A program made the position numbers and the translations under genes. Positions 17,454 through 27,165 of a DNA stretch of 64,000 nucleotides are shown piece after piece (positions within the stretch are counted from its first letter, which is position 1; every line of letters starts with the position of its first letter). Source of the stretch: Burkholderiales bacterium PBB1. Lineage in GTDB: Bacteria > Pseudomonadota > Gammaproteobacteria > Burkholderiales > Burkholderiaceae_C. The notes beneath the pieces were generated by a model. The model had not been told where the DNA came from, searched no databases, and saw only the letters and a list, made by a program, of their open reading frames with translations. The stretch spans positions 992,001-1,056,000 of the forward strand of contig NKIN01000001.1 of the NCBI GenBank assembly GCA_002255905.1, in the 5' to 3' direction.

Positions 17454-18335
17454 GTGCTGCCATCCGCCTTCAAACGACCTGTCCTGCTGATCGTGGGTTG
17501 TGGCGACGTGGGCATGCGCGTCCTGCGCCTGCTGAAAGGCCGCTATCGCCCGCTGGCGTTGACCTCCACGCCCTCGCGCGCCGAGGTGCTGCGAGCCGCC
17601 GGCGCGGTGCCGCTGATCGGGAACCTCGACGATCCGGCCACGCTCTCGCGGCTGGCGGGTCTGGCCGATGCGGTGCTGCACTTGGCGCCGCCACCGCTGC
17701 AGGGCGCGACCGACCCGCGCACCCGGAATCTGCTCGATGCGCTGGCGCGCAAGGGGCGGGTGCGTTGCCTGGTGTATGGCAGCACCAGCGGCGTCTATGG
17801 CGACTGCGGCGGGGCGTACTTCGACGAGACACGGGGTGTCCATCCCGGCACCGATCGCGCCCGGCGCCGGGTCGACGCTGAATCTCGCATTCGCTGGTTC
17901 GGGCGCGCGCACGGGGTGCGTGTCTCGATCCTGCGCATCCCGGGCATCTACGCGGTCGATCGCGAGGGCGGGCACCCCCGCGAACGCCTGCTGCGCGGCA
18001 CGGCCGTGCTGAATGCCGAAGACGATGTCTACACCAACCACATCCATGCCGACGATCTCGCCCGCGCGTGCGTCGCTGCACTGGCGCGCGGCCTGCCGCA
18101 GCGCGTGGTCCACGCGAGCGACGACACCGATCTGACGATGGGCGATTACTTCGATCTGGCGGCCGACCTGTGCGGTCTGCCGCGCCCACCGCGCATCTCG
18201 CGGCAAGCCGCTCGGGAGCAACTGTCGCCCATGCTGCTGAGCTTCATGAGCGAATCACGCCGGCTCGATAACCTGCGGCTCAAGCGCGAGCTGCGCCTGG
18301 TGCTGCGCTACCCGACCGTGAAAGACGGCTTGTGA
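17454..18335 (+). CDS. NAD-dependent epimerase/dehydratase-like SDR protein
   Basis: A 293-residue Rossmann protein from a GTG start. The nucleotide-binding loop is LIVGCGDVGMRVLRLL. A strand then reads CLVYGSTSGVYGDCGG, as in YeeZ-type extended SDRs, and the C-terminal part (DDTDLTMGDYFDLAADLCGL) is the substrate lobe. The usual YxxxK pair is not obvious, since the helix reads RRRVDAESRIRW. It may therefore be a binding or atypical dehydratase enzyme. Substrate unknown. Confidence 0.83.
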   Translation: MLPSAFKRPVLLIVGCGDVGMRVLRLLKGRYRPLALTSTPSRAEVLRAAGAVPLIGNLDDPATLSRLAGLADAVLHLAPPPLQGATDPRTRNLLDALARKGRVRCLVYGSTSGVYGDCGGAYFDETRGVHPGTDRARRRVDAESRIRWFGRAHGVRVSILRIPGIYAVDREGGHPRERLLRGTAVLNAEDDVYTNHIHADDLARACVAALARGLPQRVVHASDDTDLTMGDYFDLAADLCGLPRPPRISRQAAREQLSPMLLSFMSESRRLDNLRLKRELRLVLRYPTVKDGL

Positions 18336-18362
18336 GCGCGCAGCTCTGGGCTTGCTGATGGC

Positions 18363-18956
18363 TCAGCGGCGCCTGCTGAACGGCGGTTGTCCGCGCCAGT
18401 AGCGGAACATCAGGTAGCCCCCGAGCATGCCGCCCAGGTGAGCGAAGTGCGCCACGCCGGACGCGCTGCCAGTGACGCCCAGCAGCAGTTCCAGGCCACC
18501 GTACAAGGCGACGAACACCTTCGCCTTCATCGGGATCGGCGGGAACAGCGGAATGATGGTGCGATCCGGAAACATCATGCCGAAGGCGAGCAGCAATCCG
18601 AACAAGCCGCCTGAGGCGCCCACCGTTGGATAGGTCGAACCCAGCAGCCCGGTGACCAGCAGCTGGGCCCCCGCGGCTGCCAGCACACTGGCGAAATAGA
18701 AGTGGATGAAGCGCTTGGGGCCCCACACGCGCTCCAGTTCCGAGCCGAACATCCACAGGCCCAGCATGTTGAAGAACAGGTGGCCGATGCTGCCGTGCAG
18801 GAACGCGTAGGTGACGATCTGCCAGGGCAGGAAGCCGTAGCCCAGGGGCCAGAGCGCTAGCAGCCGGGTGAACCACGGACCCAGAAAACTGTCGATGCAG
18901 AACGCGGCCACGTTGATCAACAACAAGGCCTGGGTGATGGGTGGAATGGGGGGCAT
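18363..18956 (-). CDS. Rhomboid family intramembrane serine protease
   Basis: A 197-residue, six-helix protein. The catalytic serine is in VGASGGLFGLLLAF and the partner histidine in VAHFAHLGGMLGGYL; GSIGHLFFNMLGLWMFG supplies the HxxxN oxyanion region. The catalytic set looks intact, so an active membrane protease is expected. Substrates are unknown. It ends with a basic tail (SRRR) and converges on the SDR gene. Confidence 0.92.
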   Translation of the reverse strand: MPPIPPITQALLLINVAAFCIDSFLGPWFTRLLALWPLGYGFLPWQIVTYAFLHGSIGHLFFNMLGLWMFGSELERVWGPKRFIHFYFASVLAAAGAQLLVTGLLGSTYPTVGASGGLFGLLLAFGMMFPDRTIIPLFPPIPMKAKVFVALYGGLELLLGVTGSASGVAHFAHLGGMLGGYLMFRYWRGQPPFSRRR

Positions 18957-19079
18957 GCGCGGGATCCGTGGCTTCGAAGTGCGTCACTCAATCGAGTGGC
19001 AGAGCGTAACCGCAGTTGATTGAGCGGCGCTGAAGGCGGGCGTGTTGCGCGGTCTCGGCCAGCGAGCGGAGGCCTGTGG

Positions 19080-19085
19080 AATAAT
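19080..19085 (+). promoter_or_regulatory. Candidate -10 box of tRNA-Leu
   Basis: AATAAT, five of six matches to TATAAT, lies 15 bases before the mature tRNA start, which fits a short 5' leader. No strong -35 hexamer is seen at the usual distance. Confidence 0.4.
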
Positions 19086-19100
19086 TCGAACTTGCGTTGG

Positions 19101-19185
19101 GCCTCTGTGGCGGAATTGGTAGACGCGCCGGACTCAAAATCCGGTTCTTCACGGAGTGTCGGTTCGATTCCGACCGGAGGCACCA
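19101..19185 (+). tRNA. tRNA-Leu (anticodon CAA)
   Basis: The acceptor stem GCCTCTG pairs with CGGAGGC at 19175-19181 (one G-U pair), followed by discriminator A and an encoded CCA at 19183-19185. The anticodon stem-loop is CCGGA-CTCAAAA-TCCGG, with anticodon CAA at 19135-19137, which reads UUG. A long variable arm (about 19145-19158) fits a class II leucine tRNA, and the T-loop GGTTCGATTCC is standard. No integrated element is seen at its 3' end. Confidence 0.96.
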
Positions 19186-19265
19186 TCCGACTGTTCATGT
19201 TTGCCGATGCGGTGCAATGCCGCATGCACGGCGGCAGACCGATCGAACCACCGTTTCGAGTTTGC

Positions 19266-20183
19266 ATGGCCAAGAAGCAGCCGATCTACCCCTCGCTCGA
19301 AGACCTGATCGGCAACACGCCCCTGGTGCGGTTGAAGCACCTGCCCGGTAGCGAAGCCGATCGTCGCGGCAACGTGATTCTGGGCAAGCTCGAAGGCAAC
19401 AACCCCGCGGGCTCGGTCAAGGACCGGGCGGCCATCAGCATGATCCGCCGCGCCGAGGAACGCGGGCAGATCAAGCCTGGCGACACGCTGATCGAGGCCA
19501 CTTCCGGCAACACAGGCATCGCCTTGGCGATGGCCGCCGCCATACGCGGCTACAAGATGCTGTTGATCATGCCGGAGGATCTGTCGATCGAGCGTGCACA
19601 GACCATGCGTGCTTTCGGCGCTGAGCTGATGCTGACGCCGCGCTCCGGCGGCATGGAGCACGCGCGCGACCTCGCCGACCAGTTGCAACGCGACGGCAAG
19701 GGCGTGGTGCTCGATCAGTTCGCCAACGCCGACAACCCGCGCATGCATTACGAAACCACCGGGCCCGAGATCTGGCGCGATACCGCCGGTCGGGTCACGC
19801 ACTTCGTCAGCGCGATGGGCACCACCGGCACGATCACCGGCGTCTCCCGCTTTTTGAAAGAGGTCAACCCTGCGGTGCAGATCATCGGTGCGCAGCCCAG
19901 CGAGGGTTCGCGCATTCCGGGCATCCGCAAGTGGCCGGCAGCCTATCTGCCCAAGATCTACGACCCGACGCACATCGACGAAACCCGATCCGTGAGCCAG
20001 GCCGATGCCGAGGAGATGGCGCGGCGGTTGGCGCGCGAAGAAGGCATCTTTGCCGGCATTTCTGCGGCAGGCGCTTGCTGGGTGGCGCTGGAACTGGCGA
20101 AGACGGTCGAGAACGCGACCATCGTGTTCATCGTCTGCGACCGCGGCGATCGCTACCTGTCGACCGGCGTGTTCCCGGTCTGA
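19266..20183 (+). CDS. cysM: Cysteine synthase B (O-acetylserine sulfhydrylase)
   Basis: A 305-residue PLP enzyme from ATG at 19266, 80 bases after the tRNA. The PLP lysine is in EGNNPAGSVKDRAA and the phosphate-binding loop in EATSGNTGIALAM; SAMGTTGTITGVSRFL is the second glycine-rich loop. It joins O-acetylserine with sulfide or thiosulfate to make cysteine. The CysM-type length and PEDLSIERAQTMRAFGAEL fit the B isoform. A TusA-like protein follows. Confidence 0.94.
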   Translation: MAKKQPIYPSLEDLIGNTPLVRLKHLPGSEADRRGNVILGKLEGNNPAGSVKDRAAISMIRRAEERGQIKPGDTLIEATSGNTGIALAMAAAIRGYKMLLIMPEDLSIERAQTMRAFGAELMLTPRSGGMEHARDLADQLQRDGKGVVLDQFANADNPRMHYETTGPEIWRDTAGRVTHFVSAMGTTGTITGVSRFLKEVNPAVQIIGAQPSEGSRIPGIRKWPAAYLPKIYDPTHIDETRSVSQADAEEMARRLAREEGIFAGISAAGACWVALELAKTVENATIVFIVCDRGDRYLSTGVFPV

Positions 20184-20188
20184 AACCT

Positions 20189-20194
20189 AGAATC
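20189..20194 (+). promoter_or_regulatory. Candidate -10 box of the TusA-like gene
   Basis: TAGAAT within CTAGAATCGTC (20188-20198). The identical 11-mer occurs at 24375-24385 in front of uvrD. It lies 26 bases before the ATG, giving a leader of about 20 bases. Confidence 0.45.
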
Positions 20195-20220
20195 GTCTCA
20201 GCATTGCCGAGCAACCGCCC

Positions 20221-20451
20221 ATGATCCTGATCCACAAAGAACTCGACACCCGCGGATTGAACTGCCCGCTGCCGATCCTGAAGGCCAAGAAGGCCCTGGC
20301 AGACATGGCCAGCGGTGATGTGCTGAGGGTGGTCTCGACCGATCCGGGCTCGTTGCGCGACTTTCAAGCCTTCGCCAAGCAGACGGGCAATGATCTGATC
20401 GAGCAATCCACCGTCGCCGACGACTACATCCACCTGCTGCGCCGACGTTGA
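20221..20451 (+). CDS. TusA/SirA-family sulfur carrier protein
   Basis: A 76-residue TusA-fold protein. The persulfide cysteine is in LDTRGLNCPLPILKAKKAL (CPxP motif), followed by the typical LRVVSTDPGSLRDFQAFAKQTGN. TusA proteins pass sulfur for tRNA thiolation or other sulfur traffic. Its place after cysM suggests a role in sulfur handling, but it may have its own promoter. Confidence 0.9.
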   Translation: MILIHKELDTRGLNCPLPILKAKKALADMASGDVLRVVSTDPGSLRDFQAFAKQTGNDLIEQSTVADDYIHLLRRR

Positions 20452-20465
20452 GTCGGCGCGGGTGC

Positions 20466-21332
20466 TCAGAGCTCGAGCGTCTTGAGGTAGCTGCGGAAGC
20501 CCGGGCCGAGCTTGGGGTGCATCAGCGCCAGTTCGACATTGGCCTCCAGAAAGCCTTCCTTGCTACCGCAGTCGTAACGCCGGCCTTCGTAGCGGAACGC
20601 GAACACCTTCTCGCGTCGCATCAGTGCCGCGATGCCATCGGTGAGCTGGATCTCGCCACCCACACCACGCGGCTGCGCGGCGATCTCCTTGAAGATGCCC
20701 GGCGTCAGGATGTAGCGGCCGGCCACCCCCAGGCGTGAAGGCGCATCTTCGGGCGCCGGCTTCTCGACGATGTGCGTCATGTCCATCATCCTGTCGTTGA
20801 CCGGGGTGCCAGCCACGATGCCATAACGGCGGGTCTGCTCGTCGGGCACTTCCTGCACCGCGATGATGGAGGCCTGCCAGTCGGCAAAACGATCCACCAT
20901 CTGCTTGAGCACCGGCGGACTGCCGACCATCAGATCGTCGGCCAGCAACACCGCGAAGGGCTCGTTGACCACCACGCACTGCGCGCACAGCACGGCATGT
21001 CCCAGGCCCAGGGCCTTCGGTTGCCGGATGTAGATGCATTCCATGTCGTCGGGCTTGATGCTGTGGACCAGGTCCAGCAACTCCTGTTTGCCCGCAGCTT
21101 CGAGCTCGGCCTCGAGTTCGTAGGCGGTGTCGAAGTGGTCAGGAATGGCGCGCTTGTTGCGGCCGTTGACGAAGATCATCTGGCGGATGCCCGCAGCGTA
21201 AGCCTCCTCGACCGCGTACTGGATCAGCGGCTTGTCGACCACCGGCAGCATTTCCTTGGGCTGCGCCTTGGTCGCCGGCAGAAAGCGGGTGCCAAGACCT
21301 GCCACTGGGAATATCGCTTTGTTGATCTTCAT
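20466..21332 (-). CDS. galU: UTP-glucose-1-phosphate uridylyltransferase
   Basis: A 288-residue nucleotidyltransferase from ATG at 21332 (a GTG two codons earlier is possible). The start [18 protein letters not shown] and [20 protein letters not shown] are GalU hallmarks. ADDLMVG and the later [15 protein letters not shown] also fit. It makes UDP-glucose for polysaccharide and envelope synthesis. It converges on the TusA-like gene. Confidence 0.95.
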   Translation of the reverse strand: MKINKAIFPVAGLGTRFLPATKAQPKEMLPVVDKPLIQYAVEEAYAAGIRQMIFVNGRNKRAIPDHFDTAYELEAELEAAGKQELLDLVHSIKPDDMECIYIRQPKALGLGHAVLCAQCVVVNEPFAVLLADDLMVGSPPVLKQMVDRFADWQASIIAVQEVPDEQTRRYGIVAGTPVNDRMMDMTHIVEKPAPEDAPSRLGVAGRYILTPGIFKEIAAQPRGVGGEIQLTDGIAALMRREKVFAFRYEGRRYDCGSKEGFLEANVELALMHPKLGPGFRSYLKTLEL

Positions 21333-21357
21333 CGTCACACTCCAGGCAGTGAGTTCA

Positions 21358-21372
21358 TGGTTTCAAACCATT
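21358..21372. promoter_or_regulatory. Palindrome upstream of galU
   Basis: ATGGTTT-C-AAACCAT is a perfect 7-base inverted repeat, with GAG/CTC extending it on each side. It lies 26-40 bases before the galU start and after the valS stop. It could be an operator or a small hairpin. Confidence 0.35.
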
Positions 21373-21446
21373 CTCACACGCAAAAAAGACGCCGATGCAC
21401 CACCGAACGGCTCGTTACAGCGCCGGGTGCGGTGCGATGTCACGCT

Positions 21447-24296
21447 TCATGCCGTGGCGGACGACAGCCGCTGTGCCTGGGCCTGCAGCCGTTCACGGGT
21501 CGCGGTGTATTCGGCAATGCGCGCCTGCTCTTGAGCGACCACCGCCGCCGGCGCACGCGCCACGAAGCTCTCGTTGGCCAGCTTCGCGCTGGCCTTGGTG
21601 ATCTCGCCGTCGAGCCGCGTGATCTCCTTGCGCAGCCGCTCCGTCTCGGCGGCCACATCGATCTCGACGTGCAGCGCCAGCCGGGTGCCTGCAAACTCGA
21701 CCACAGGGGCATTCAACGTGGCTTGCGCGTAGGCCGCTTCGTCGGTGTGCAACTGCACCTCGGACACCTTGGCCAGCACTTTCAGCAGCGGGGTCGCCGA
21801 CTGCACAAAGGCTGAATCGCCGAACGCCAGCAGCGGCACCCGCTTGTCGGGCGACAGGCTCATTTCGCTGCGCAGTCGCCGACACACGCCGACCATGCCC
21901 TTCAGCTGAGCGACCCAGGCGTCGGCGCTGGCATCGACGCGCTCGAGCTGCGCCTTCGGGTAGGGCGCTGTGACCAGGCTGTCGGCCGAGCCTGCCACCT
22001 TGCGCCCAGCCACCACGGCCACCCGCTCCCACAGTTCGGCCGTGATGAATGGCGTGATCGGGTGCAGCAAACGCAGCACGGTCTCAAGCACGCGAATGAG
22101 CGTGCGGCGCGTGGCCCGTTGGGCCGGCTCGTCACCGGTCTGGATCTGTACCTTTGCGATCTCCAGGTACCAGTCGCAGTACTCGTCCCACACGAAGGAA
22201 TAGATCGCGTTGGCGACGTTGTCGAGCCGGTAGTCGGCAAAGCCTTGCTCGACGGCGGCCTCCACGCGCTGCAGCTCGCTGGTGATCCAGCGGTCGGCCT
22301 GCGAAAAATGCAGATAGCCGTGCGCTGAACCGCCCGGTGCGCACTGGGCTTTGGTGTGCTCTGCAAGGCCGCAATCCTGACCTTCGCAGTTCATCAGCAC
22401 GAAGCGCGTGGCGTTCCAGAGCTTGTTGCAGAAATTGCGGTAGCCCTCGCAGCGCTTCGAGTCGAAGTTGATGCTACGTCCCAGGCTGGCGAGTGAGGCA
22501 AAGGTGAAGCGCAGTGCATCGGCGCCGAAGGCCGGGATGCCCTCGGGGAACTCCTTCTCGGTGTCCTTGCGCACGCGTGGTGCGGTTTCCGGCTTGCGCA
22601 GTCCGACGGTGCGCTTGTCGAGCAAGGGGGCCAGCGAGATGCCATCGATCAGGTCCACCGGATCGAGCACATTGCCTTCGGACTTGCTCATCTTCTTGCC
22701 CTGCGCATCACGCACCAGGCCGTGGATGTAGACATGGTGGAAGGGCACTTTGCCGGTGAAGTGGGTCGTCATCATGATCATCCGGGCGACCCAGAAGAAG
22801 ATGATGTCGTAGCCGGTGACCAGCACGCTCGACGGCAAGAACAGATCGAGTTCCTTCGTCTTCTCGGGCCAGCCCAGCGACGAGAACGGCACCATCGCCG
22901 ACGAGTACCAGGTGTCGAGCACGTCCTCGTCGCGCTTCAGATCACCCGTGTAGCCGGCCGCTGTGGCCTTCGCGCGGGCCTCGTCTTCGTTGATGGCGAC
23001 GAACAACTCACCGTTCGTGCCGTACCACGCCGGGATCTGATGGCCCCACCACAGCTGGCGCGAGATGCACCAGTCGGTGATGTTCTTCATCCACTGGTCG
23101 TAGGTGTTGACCCAGTTCTCGGGCACGAACCTGACCTCGCCCGAGGCGACGGCGTCGATCGCCTTCTGCGCGATGCTCTTGCCATCGGGACCTGACTTGG
23201 TCATCGCGACGAACCACTGGTCGGTCAACATCGGCTCGATCACCTGCCCGGTGCGCGCGCAGCGGGGCACCATCAGCTTGTGCTTCTTCACCTCGACCAG
23301 GAAGCCCTGCGCTTCCAGATCGGCCACCACGCGCTTGCGGGCGACGAAACGGTCGAGGCCGCGGTAGGCCTCTGGCGCGTTCTCGTTGATCGCCGCATCC
23401 AGTGTCAGCACGACGATGATCGGCAGGCCGTGGCGCTGGCCAACGGCATAGTCGTTGACGTCGTGCGCCGGCGTGACCTTGACGACCCCGGTGCCGAAAG
23501 CACGGTCCACGTAATCGTCGGCAATCACGGGAATGGTGCGCCCGCACAGCGGCAGCGTGACCCGCTTGCCAACGAAAGCTGCATAGCGCTCGTCTTCTGG
23601 GTGCACCATCACTGCGACGTCGCCCAGCATCGTCTCGGGCCGTGTGGTGGCCACCACCAGGTCGCCGGACCCATCTTCCATCGGATAGCGGATCAACCAC
23701 AGCGAGCCGTCTTCTTCCTCGCTCTCGACTTCCAGGTCCGACACCGCCGACTTCAGCACCGGATCCCAGTTGACCAGCCGCTTGCCGCGGTAGATCAGGC
23801 CTTGTTCGTAGAGCTGAACGAACGTCGAGGTAACGACGCCCGACAACTTGTCGTCCATCGTGAAGTACTCGTGCGGCCAACTGACGCTGTCGCCCATGCG
23901 GCGCATCTGTCGGGTGATGGTCGAGCCCGACTGCTGCTTCCAGTCCCACACGCGGGCGACGAAATTGGCGCGCCCCAGGTCGTGGCGGTTCAGGGCTTGC
24001 TCCTGCAACTGCCGCTCGACGACGATCTGCGTGGCGATGCCGGCATGGTCGGTGCCCGGCACCCACAGCGTGTTGAAGCCGCGCATGCGGTGGTAGCGCG
24101 TCAGCGAGTCCATGATGGTCTGGTTGAACGCATGGCCCATGTGCAGCGTGCCGGTGACGTTGGGCGGAGGCAGCTGGATCGAGAACGAAGGCTTGGCGGC
24201 ATCGAGCGTGGGCTCGTAGACGCCGCTTTGCTCCCACAGCGGGCCCCAATGGGCCTCGATGGCGGCGGGTTCGAAGGACTTGGCCAGTTCGGTCAT
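21447..24296 (-). CDS. valS: Valyl-tRNA synthetase
   Basis: A 949-residue class I synthetase from ATG at 24296. The HIGH motif is HMGH at residues 52-55 ([16 protein letters not shown]), and KMSKS is at 535-539 ([10 protein letters not shown]). The CP1 editing domain lies between. The anticodon-binding domain and a C-terminal coiled-coil arm ([18 protein letters not shown] onward) are present, so the protein is full length. It charges tRNA-Val. Its promoter region is shared with divergent uvrD. Confidence 0.97.
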   Translation of the reverse strand: MTELAKSFEPAAIEAHWGPLWEQSGVYEPTLDAAKPSFSIQLPPPNVTGTLHMGHAFNQTIMDSLTRYHRMRGFNTLWVPGTDHAGIATQIVVERQLQEQALNRHDLGRANFVARVWDWKQQSGSTITRQMRRMGDSVSWPHEYFTMDDKLSGVVTSTFVQLYEQGLIYRGKRLVNWDPVLKSAVSDLEVESEEEDGSLWLIRYPMEDGSGDLVVATTRPETMLGDVAVMVHPEDERYAAFVGKRVTLPLCGRTIPVIADDYVDRAFGTGVVKVTPAHDVNDYAVGQRHGLPIIVVLTLDAAINENAPEAYRGLDRFVARKRVVADLEAQGFLVEVKKHKLMVPRCARTGQVIEPMLTDQWFVAMTKSGPDGKSIAQKAIDAVASGEVRFVPENWVNTYDQWMKNITDWCISRQLWWGHQIPAWYGTNGELFVAINEDEARAKATAAGYTGDLKRDEDVLDTWYSSAMVPFSSLGWPEKTKELDLFLPSSVLVTGYDIIFFWVARMIMMTTHFTGKVPFHHVYIHGLVRDAQGKKMSKSEGNVLDPVDLIDGISLAPLLDKRTVGLRKPETAPRVRKDTEKEFPEGIPAFGADALRFTFASLASLGRSINFDSKRCEGYRNFCNKLWNATRFVLMNCEGQDCGLAEHTKAQCAPGGSAHGYLHFSQADRWITSELQRVEAAVEQGFADYRLDNVANAIYSFVWDEYCDWYLEIAKVQIQTGDEPAQRATRRTLIRVLETVLRLLHPITPFITAELWERVAVVAGRKVAGSADSLVTAPYPKAQLERVDASADAWVAQLKGMVGVCRRLRSEMSLSPDKRVPLLAFGDSAFVQSATPLLKVLAKVSEVQLHTDEAAYAQATLNAPVVEFAGTRLALHVEIDVAAETERLRKEITRLDGEITKASAKLANESFVARAPAAVVAQEQARIAEYTATRERLQAQAQRLSSATA

Positions 24297-24356
24297 GGGG
24301 ACACCGGGTTGGGCGCAGCGAAAAGGCGCGCCACAGAGCAGCAAAAGGGAGGCCGA

Positions 24357-24381
24357 ATTGTAGGAGGGCGGCTTCTAGAAT
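24357..24381. promoter_or_regulatory. Overlapping divergent promoters of valS and uvrD
   Basis: On the minus strand 24362-24357 reads TACAAT, a -10 for valS. On the plus strand 24376-24381 reads TAGAAT, a -10 for uvrD. With the -10 boxes 13 bases apart, both promoters cannot be occupied together. The uvrD transcript would begin at or next to its ATG at 24388. Confidence 0.45.
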
Positions 24382-24387
24382 CGTCCG

Positions 24388-26922
24388 ATGTCCAGTCCCT
24401 CTGAGAGCACGAGCCTCGCTCCACACGATGACCCGTCCATCCCGCTGTTCGAGGAAGACGAGCCCCCGCCTGCAGCCCGCTTCGACGCTGACGAGACGGA
24501 AGCCGGCCCCGGGGTGCCGTCATCCGACAACCTGCTGCGCGGGCTGAACCCGGAGCAACTCGCTGCCGTCACGCTGCCAGCGCGGCCGTCGCTGATCCTG
24601 GCCGGGGCAGGTTCGGGCAAGACCCGCGTGCTGACGACGCGCATCGCCTGGCTGATCCAGACCGGCCAGCTCTCACCGGGCGGCGTGATGGCGGTGACCT
24701 TCACCAACAAGGCCGCGAAGGAGATGCTGACGCGGCTGAGTGCGATGCTGCCGGTGCCGGTGCGCGGCATGTGGGTCGGCACCTTCCATGGCCTGTGCAA
24801 CCGCTTTCTGCGCGCGCATTGGAAGCTGGCGGCGCTGCCGCAGGGTTTTCAGATCCTCGATTCGTCCGATCAGCTGTCGGCCGTCAAGCGCGTCATCAAG
24901 GCGATGAAGCTCGACGAAGAGCGCTTCGTGCCGAAGAACACCACCTGGTTCATCGCGGCGCAGAAGGAAGAAGGTCTGCGGCCGAAGGACGTCGAGGTGC
25001 GCGACGAGCAGGGCCGGGTGCTGGTGCAGGTCTATCAGGCGTATGAAGAACAGTGCCAGCGCGAAGGCGTCGTGGATTTCGCTGAACTGATGCTGCGCAC
25101 CTACGAGCTGATGCGCGACAACGCGAGCCTGCGTGAGCACTACCAGCGCCGCTTCCGCCACATCCTGGTCGACGAGTTCCAGGACACCAACCGGCTGCAG
25201 TACGCCTGGCTGAAGATGTTCGCCGGCCCGCCCGGACCGAACGGAACGGCCGTACTGGCGGTCGGCGACGACGACCAGAGCATCTATGCCTTCCGCGGCG
25301 CACAGGTGGGCAACATGGCCGACTTCGAGCGCGAGTTCAGGGTGCAGCAGGTCATCAAGCTGGAGCGCAATTACCGCAGCTACGGCCACATCCTCGACGC
25401 GGCCAACGAGCTGATCTCGCGCAACTCGCGCCGCCTTGGCAAGAACCTGCGTACCGAAGCCGGGCCGGGCGAGCAGGTTCGGGTGTTCGAGGCCACCAGC
25501 GATTTCGCTGAGGCGCAATGGTTCATCGAAGAAGCGCAGCAACTGCACCGCGACGGCACGCCACGCCGCGACATCGCGCTGCTGTACCGCAGCAATGCGC
25601 AAAGCCGGGTGCTGGAAAGTGCGCTGTTCAACGCTGGCATTCCTTACAAAGTCTATGGCGGCCTGCGCTTCTTCGAGCGCGCCGAGGTCAAGCACGCGCT
25701 GAGCTACCTGCGCCTGATCGAGAACCCGAATGACGACACCAGCTTCCTGCGCGTCGTCAACTTCCCGACGCGCGGCATCGGCGCGCGCACGATCGAGCTG
25801 CTGCAGGACGCGGCGCGCGCCAGCGGCCGCGGCCTTTACCAAAGCGTCGGCGCGGTGGCCGGCAAGGGCGGCGGCAATGTGCAGGCCTTTGTGGCCAAGG
25901 TCGATGCGATGCGTGAGGCCACGCGCGGGCTCACGCTGCGCGAGATCATCGAGCACATGCTCAAGGCCTCGGGACTGGTCGATTTCTACCGCACCGACAA
26001 GGAAGGACAGGACCGTCTGGAAAACCTCGATGAGCTCGTCAACGCGGCCGAGGCCTTCGTCACGCAAGAAGGCTTTGGCAAGGACGCGGTGGCGCTTCCT
26101 GTCGACGAGTTCAGCACGCCCTTGGCATTGGGTGCTGATGCGGAGCTGACCAAGGTGCTGTCGGGCTTGGGCGTCGATGCGGCGGCCGGAGAGACACCCT
26201 CACCAGAGGCAACGGGCGGCATCGCGTCGCTTATCACCACGCCCGACGCCGAAACCGGCGAGATCATGTCGCCGCTGGCCGCCTTCCTCACGCACGCCTC
26301 GCTCGAAGCGGGTGACAACCAGGCGCAGGCTGGCCAGGACGCGATCCAGCTGATGACGGTGCACGCGGCCAAGGGACTCGAATTCGATGCGGTGTTCATC
26401 ACCGGCCTTGAAGAAGGTCTGTTCCCGCACGAGAACAGCGTGTCCGATCTCGATGGCCTGGAAGAAGAGCGACGGCTGATGTACGTGGCCATCACGCGGG
26501 CGCGCAAGCGGCTGTACCTGAGCTGCAGCCAGACCCGCATGCTGCATGGCCAGACCCGCTACAACATCAAGAGCCGCTTTTTCGACGAATTGCCCGAAGC
26601 CTCCCTCAAATGGATCACCCCGCGCAACCAGGCCTTCGGCTCGGGTTTTGCGCGCGATTACCAGTCGGCGTGGGCGCGCGGATCGGGTCTGGGTTCGATC
26701 GTGGGGGCAGGGCGTGTCGACGCTGCCGCGCCATCGGTCGTCCCGAAAGCCCCGTCGCACGGCCTGAAGTCAGGCCAGAGCGTGTTCCACACCAAGTTCG
26801 GTGAGGGTGTGATCGTCACCCTGGAGGGCAGCGGCGACGATGCACGCGCCCAGGTCAATTTCGGTCGCCACGGGATGAAGTGGCTGGCGTTGTCGGTGGC
26901 GAAGCTGACGCCCATCACTTAA
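24388..26922 (+). CDS. uvrD: UvrD/PcrA-type DNA helicase
   Basis: An 844-residue SF1A helicase. Walker A is AGAGSGKT (residues 72-79). Later motifs are VDEFQDTNRLQY, GDDDQSIYAFRGA, LERNYRS, MTVHAAKGLEFDAVF and ITRARKRLYLS. The C-terminal Tudor-like domain GQSVFHTKFGEGVIVTLEG is typical of UvrD/PcrA and binds RNA polymerase in those proteins. It unwinds DNA 3'-5' in excision and mismatch repair. The N-terminal ~50 residues are an acidic extension. No ribosome site sits at the usual distance; AGGAGG lies about 20 bases upstream. Confidence 0.95.
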   Translation: MSSPSESTSLAPHDDPSIPLFEEDEPPPAARFDADETEAGPGVPSSDNLLRGLNPEQLAAVTLPARPSLILAGAGSGKTRVLTTRIAWLIQTGQLSPGGVMAVTFTNKAAKEMLTRLSAMLPVPVRGMWVGTFHGLCNRFLRAHWKLAALPQGFQILDSSDQLSAVKRVIKAMKLDEERFVPKNTTWFIAAQKEEGLRPKDVEVRDEQGRVLVQVYQAYEEQCQREGVVDFAELMLRTYELMRDNASLREHYQRRFRHILVDEFQDTNRLQYAWLKMFAGPPGPNGTAVLAVGDDDQSIYAFRGAQVGNMADFEREFRVQQVIKLERNYRSYGHILDAANELISRNSRRLGKNLRTEAGPGEQVRVFEATSDFAEAQWFIEEAQQLHRDGTPRRDIALLYRSNAQSRVLESALFNAGIPYKVYGGLRFFERAEVKHALSYLRLIENPNDDTSFLRVVNFPTRGIGARTIELLQDAARASGRGLYQSVGAVAGKGGGNVQAFVAKVDAMREATRGLTLREIIEHMLKASGLVDFYRTDKEGQDRLENLDELVNAAEAFVTQEGFGKDAVALPVDEFSTPLALGADAELTKVLSGLGVDAAAGETPSPEATGGIASLITTPDAETGEIMSPLAAFLTHASLEAGDNQAQAGQDAIQLMTVHAAKGLEFDAVFITGLEEGLFPHENSVSDLDGLEEERRLMYVAITRARKRLYLSCSQTRMLHGQTRYNIKSRFFDELPEASLKWITPRNQAFGSGFARDYQSAWARGSGLGSIVGAGRVDAAAPSVVPKAPSHGLKSGQSVFHTKFGEGVIVTLEGSGDDARAQVNFGRHGMKWLALSVAKLTPIT

Positions 26923-26923
26923 A

Positions 26924-27127
26924 CGGTTTGGGGTTGGTTTGTTGCTGCCGAGGGCATGGGGTGACCGGCTCCGCTCATGTCCCCCAGGCCGATTAACCAA
27001 CCAAGCGCTTCGGCCAAGACTGAGCCGGCCTTCCTCCTTTACTTCGCTGCGCCGGTCACCCCATACCCTCAGCAGCCGGCACCGTTGCCGCATGCGAGGG
27101 CTTCCAACCCCGACCGCTCCCAAACCG
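26924..27127. repeat. About 200-bp intergenic palindromic element
   Basis: The ends CGGTTTGGG (26924-26932) and CCCAAACCG (27119-27127) are exact inverted copies. Inside, the 25 bases at 26944-26968 and at 27052-27076 are inverted copies with two differences. The loop is 26969-27051. The element starts directly after the uvrD stop and lies between two converging genes. It has no credible coding frame. It looks like a dispersed intergenic repeat that can also stop transcription from both sides. Confidence 0.7.
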
Positions 27128-27165
27128 ACCTTCGATGCTTTTATCTGTGTGAACTCGGACGGGTC

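Noticed and set aside
19186-20183. Integrated element at the tRNA-Leu 3' end
   Set aside because: No integrase, no repeat of the tRNA end and an ordinary cysM gene follows directly.
23280-24404. A 374-codon plus-strand frame inside valS
   Set aside because: Antisense to the HIGH-containing part of valS and shows the same low-information composition.
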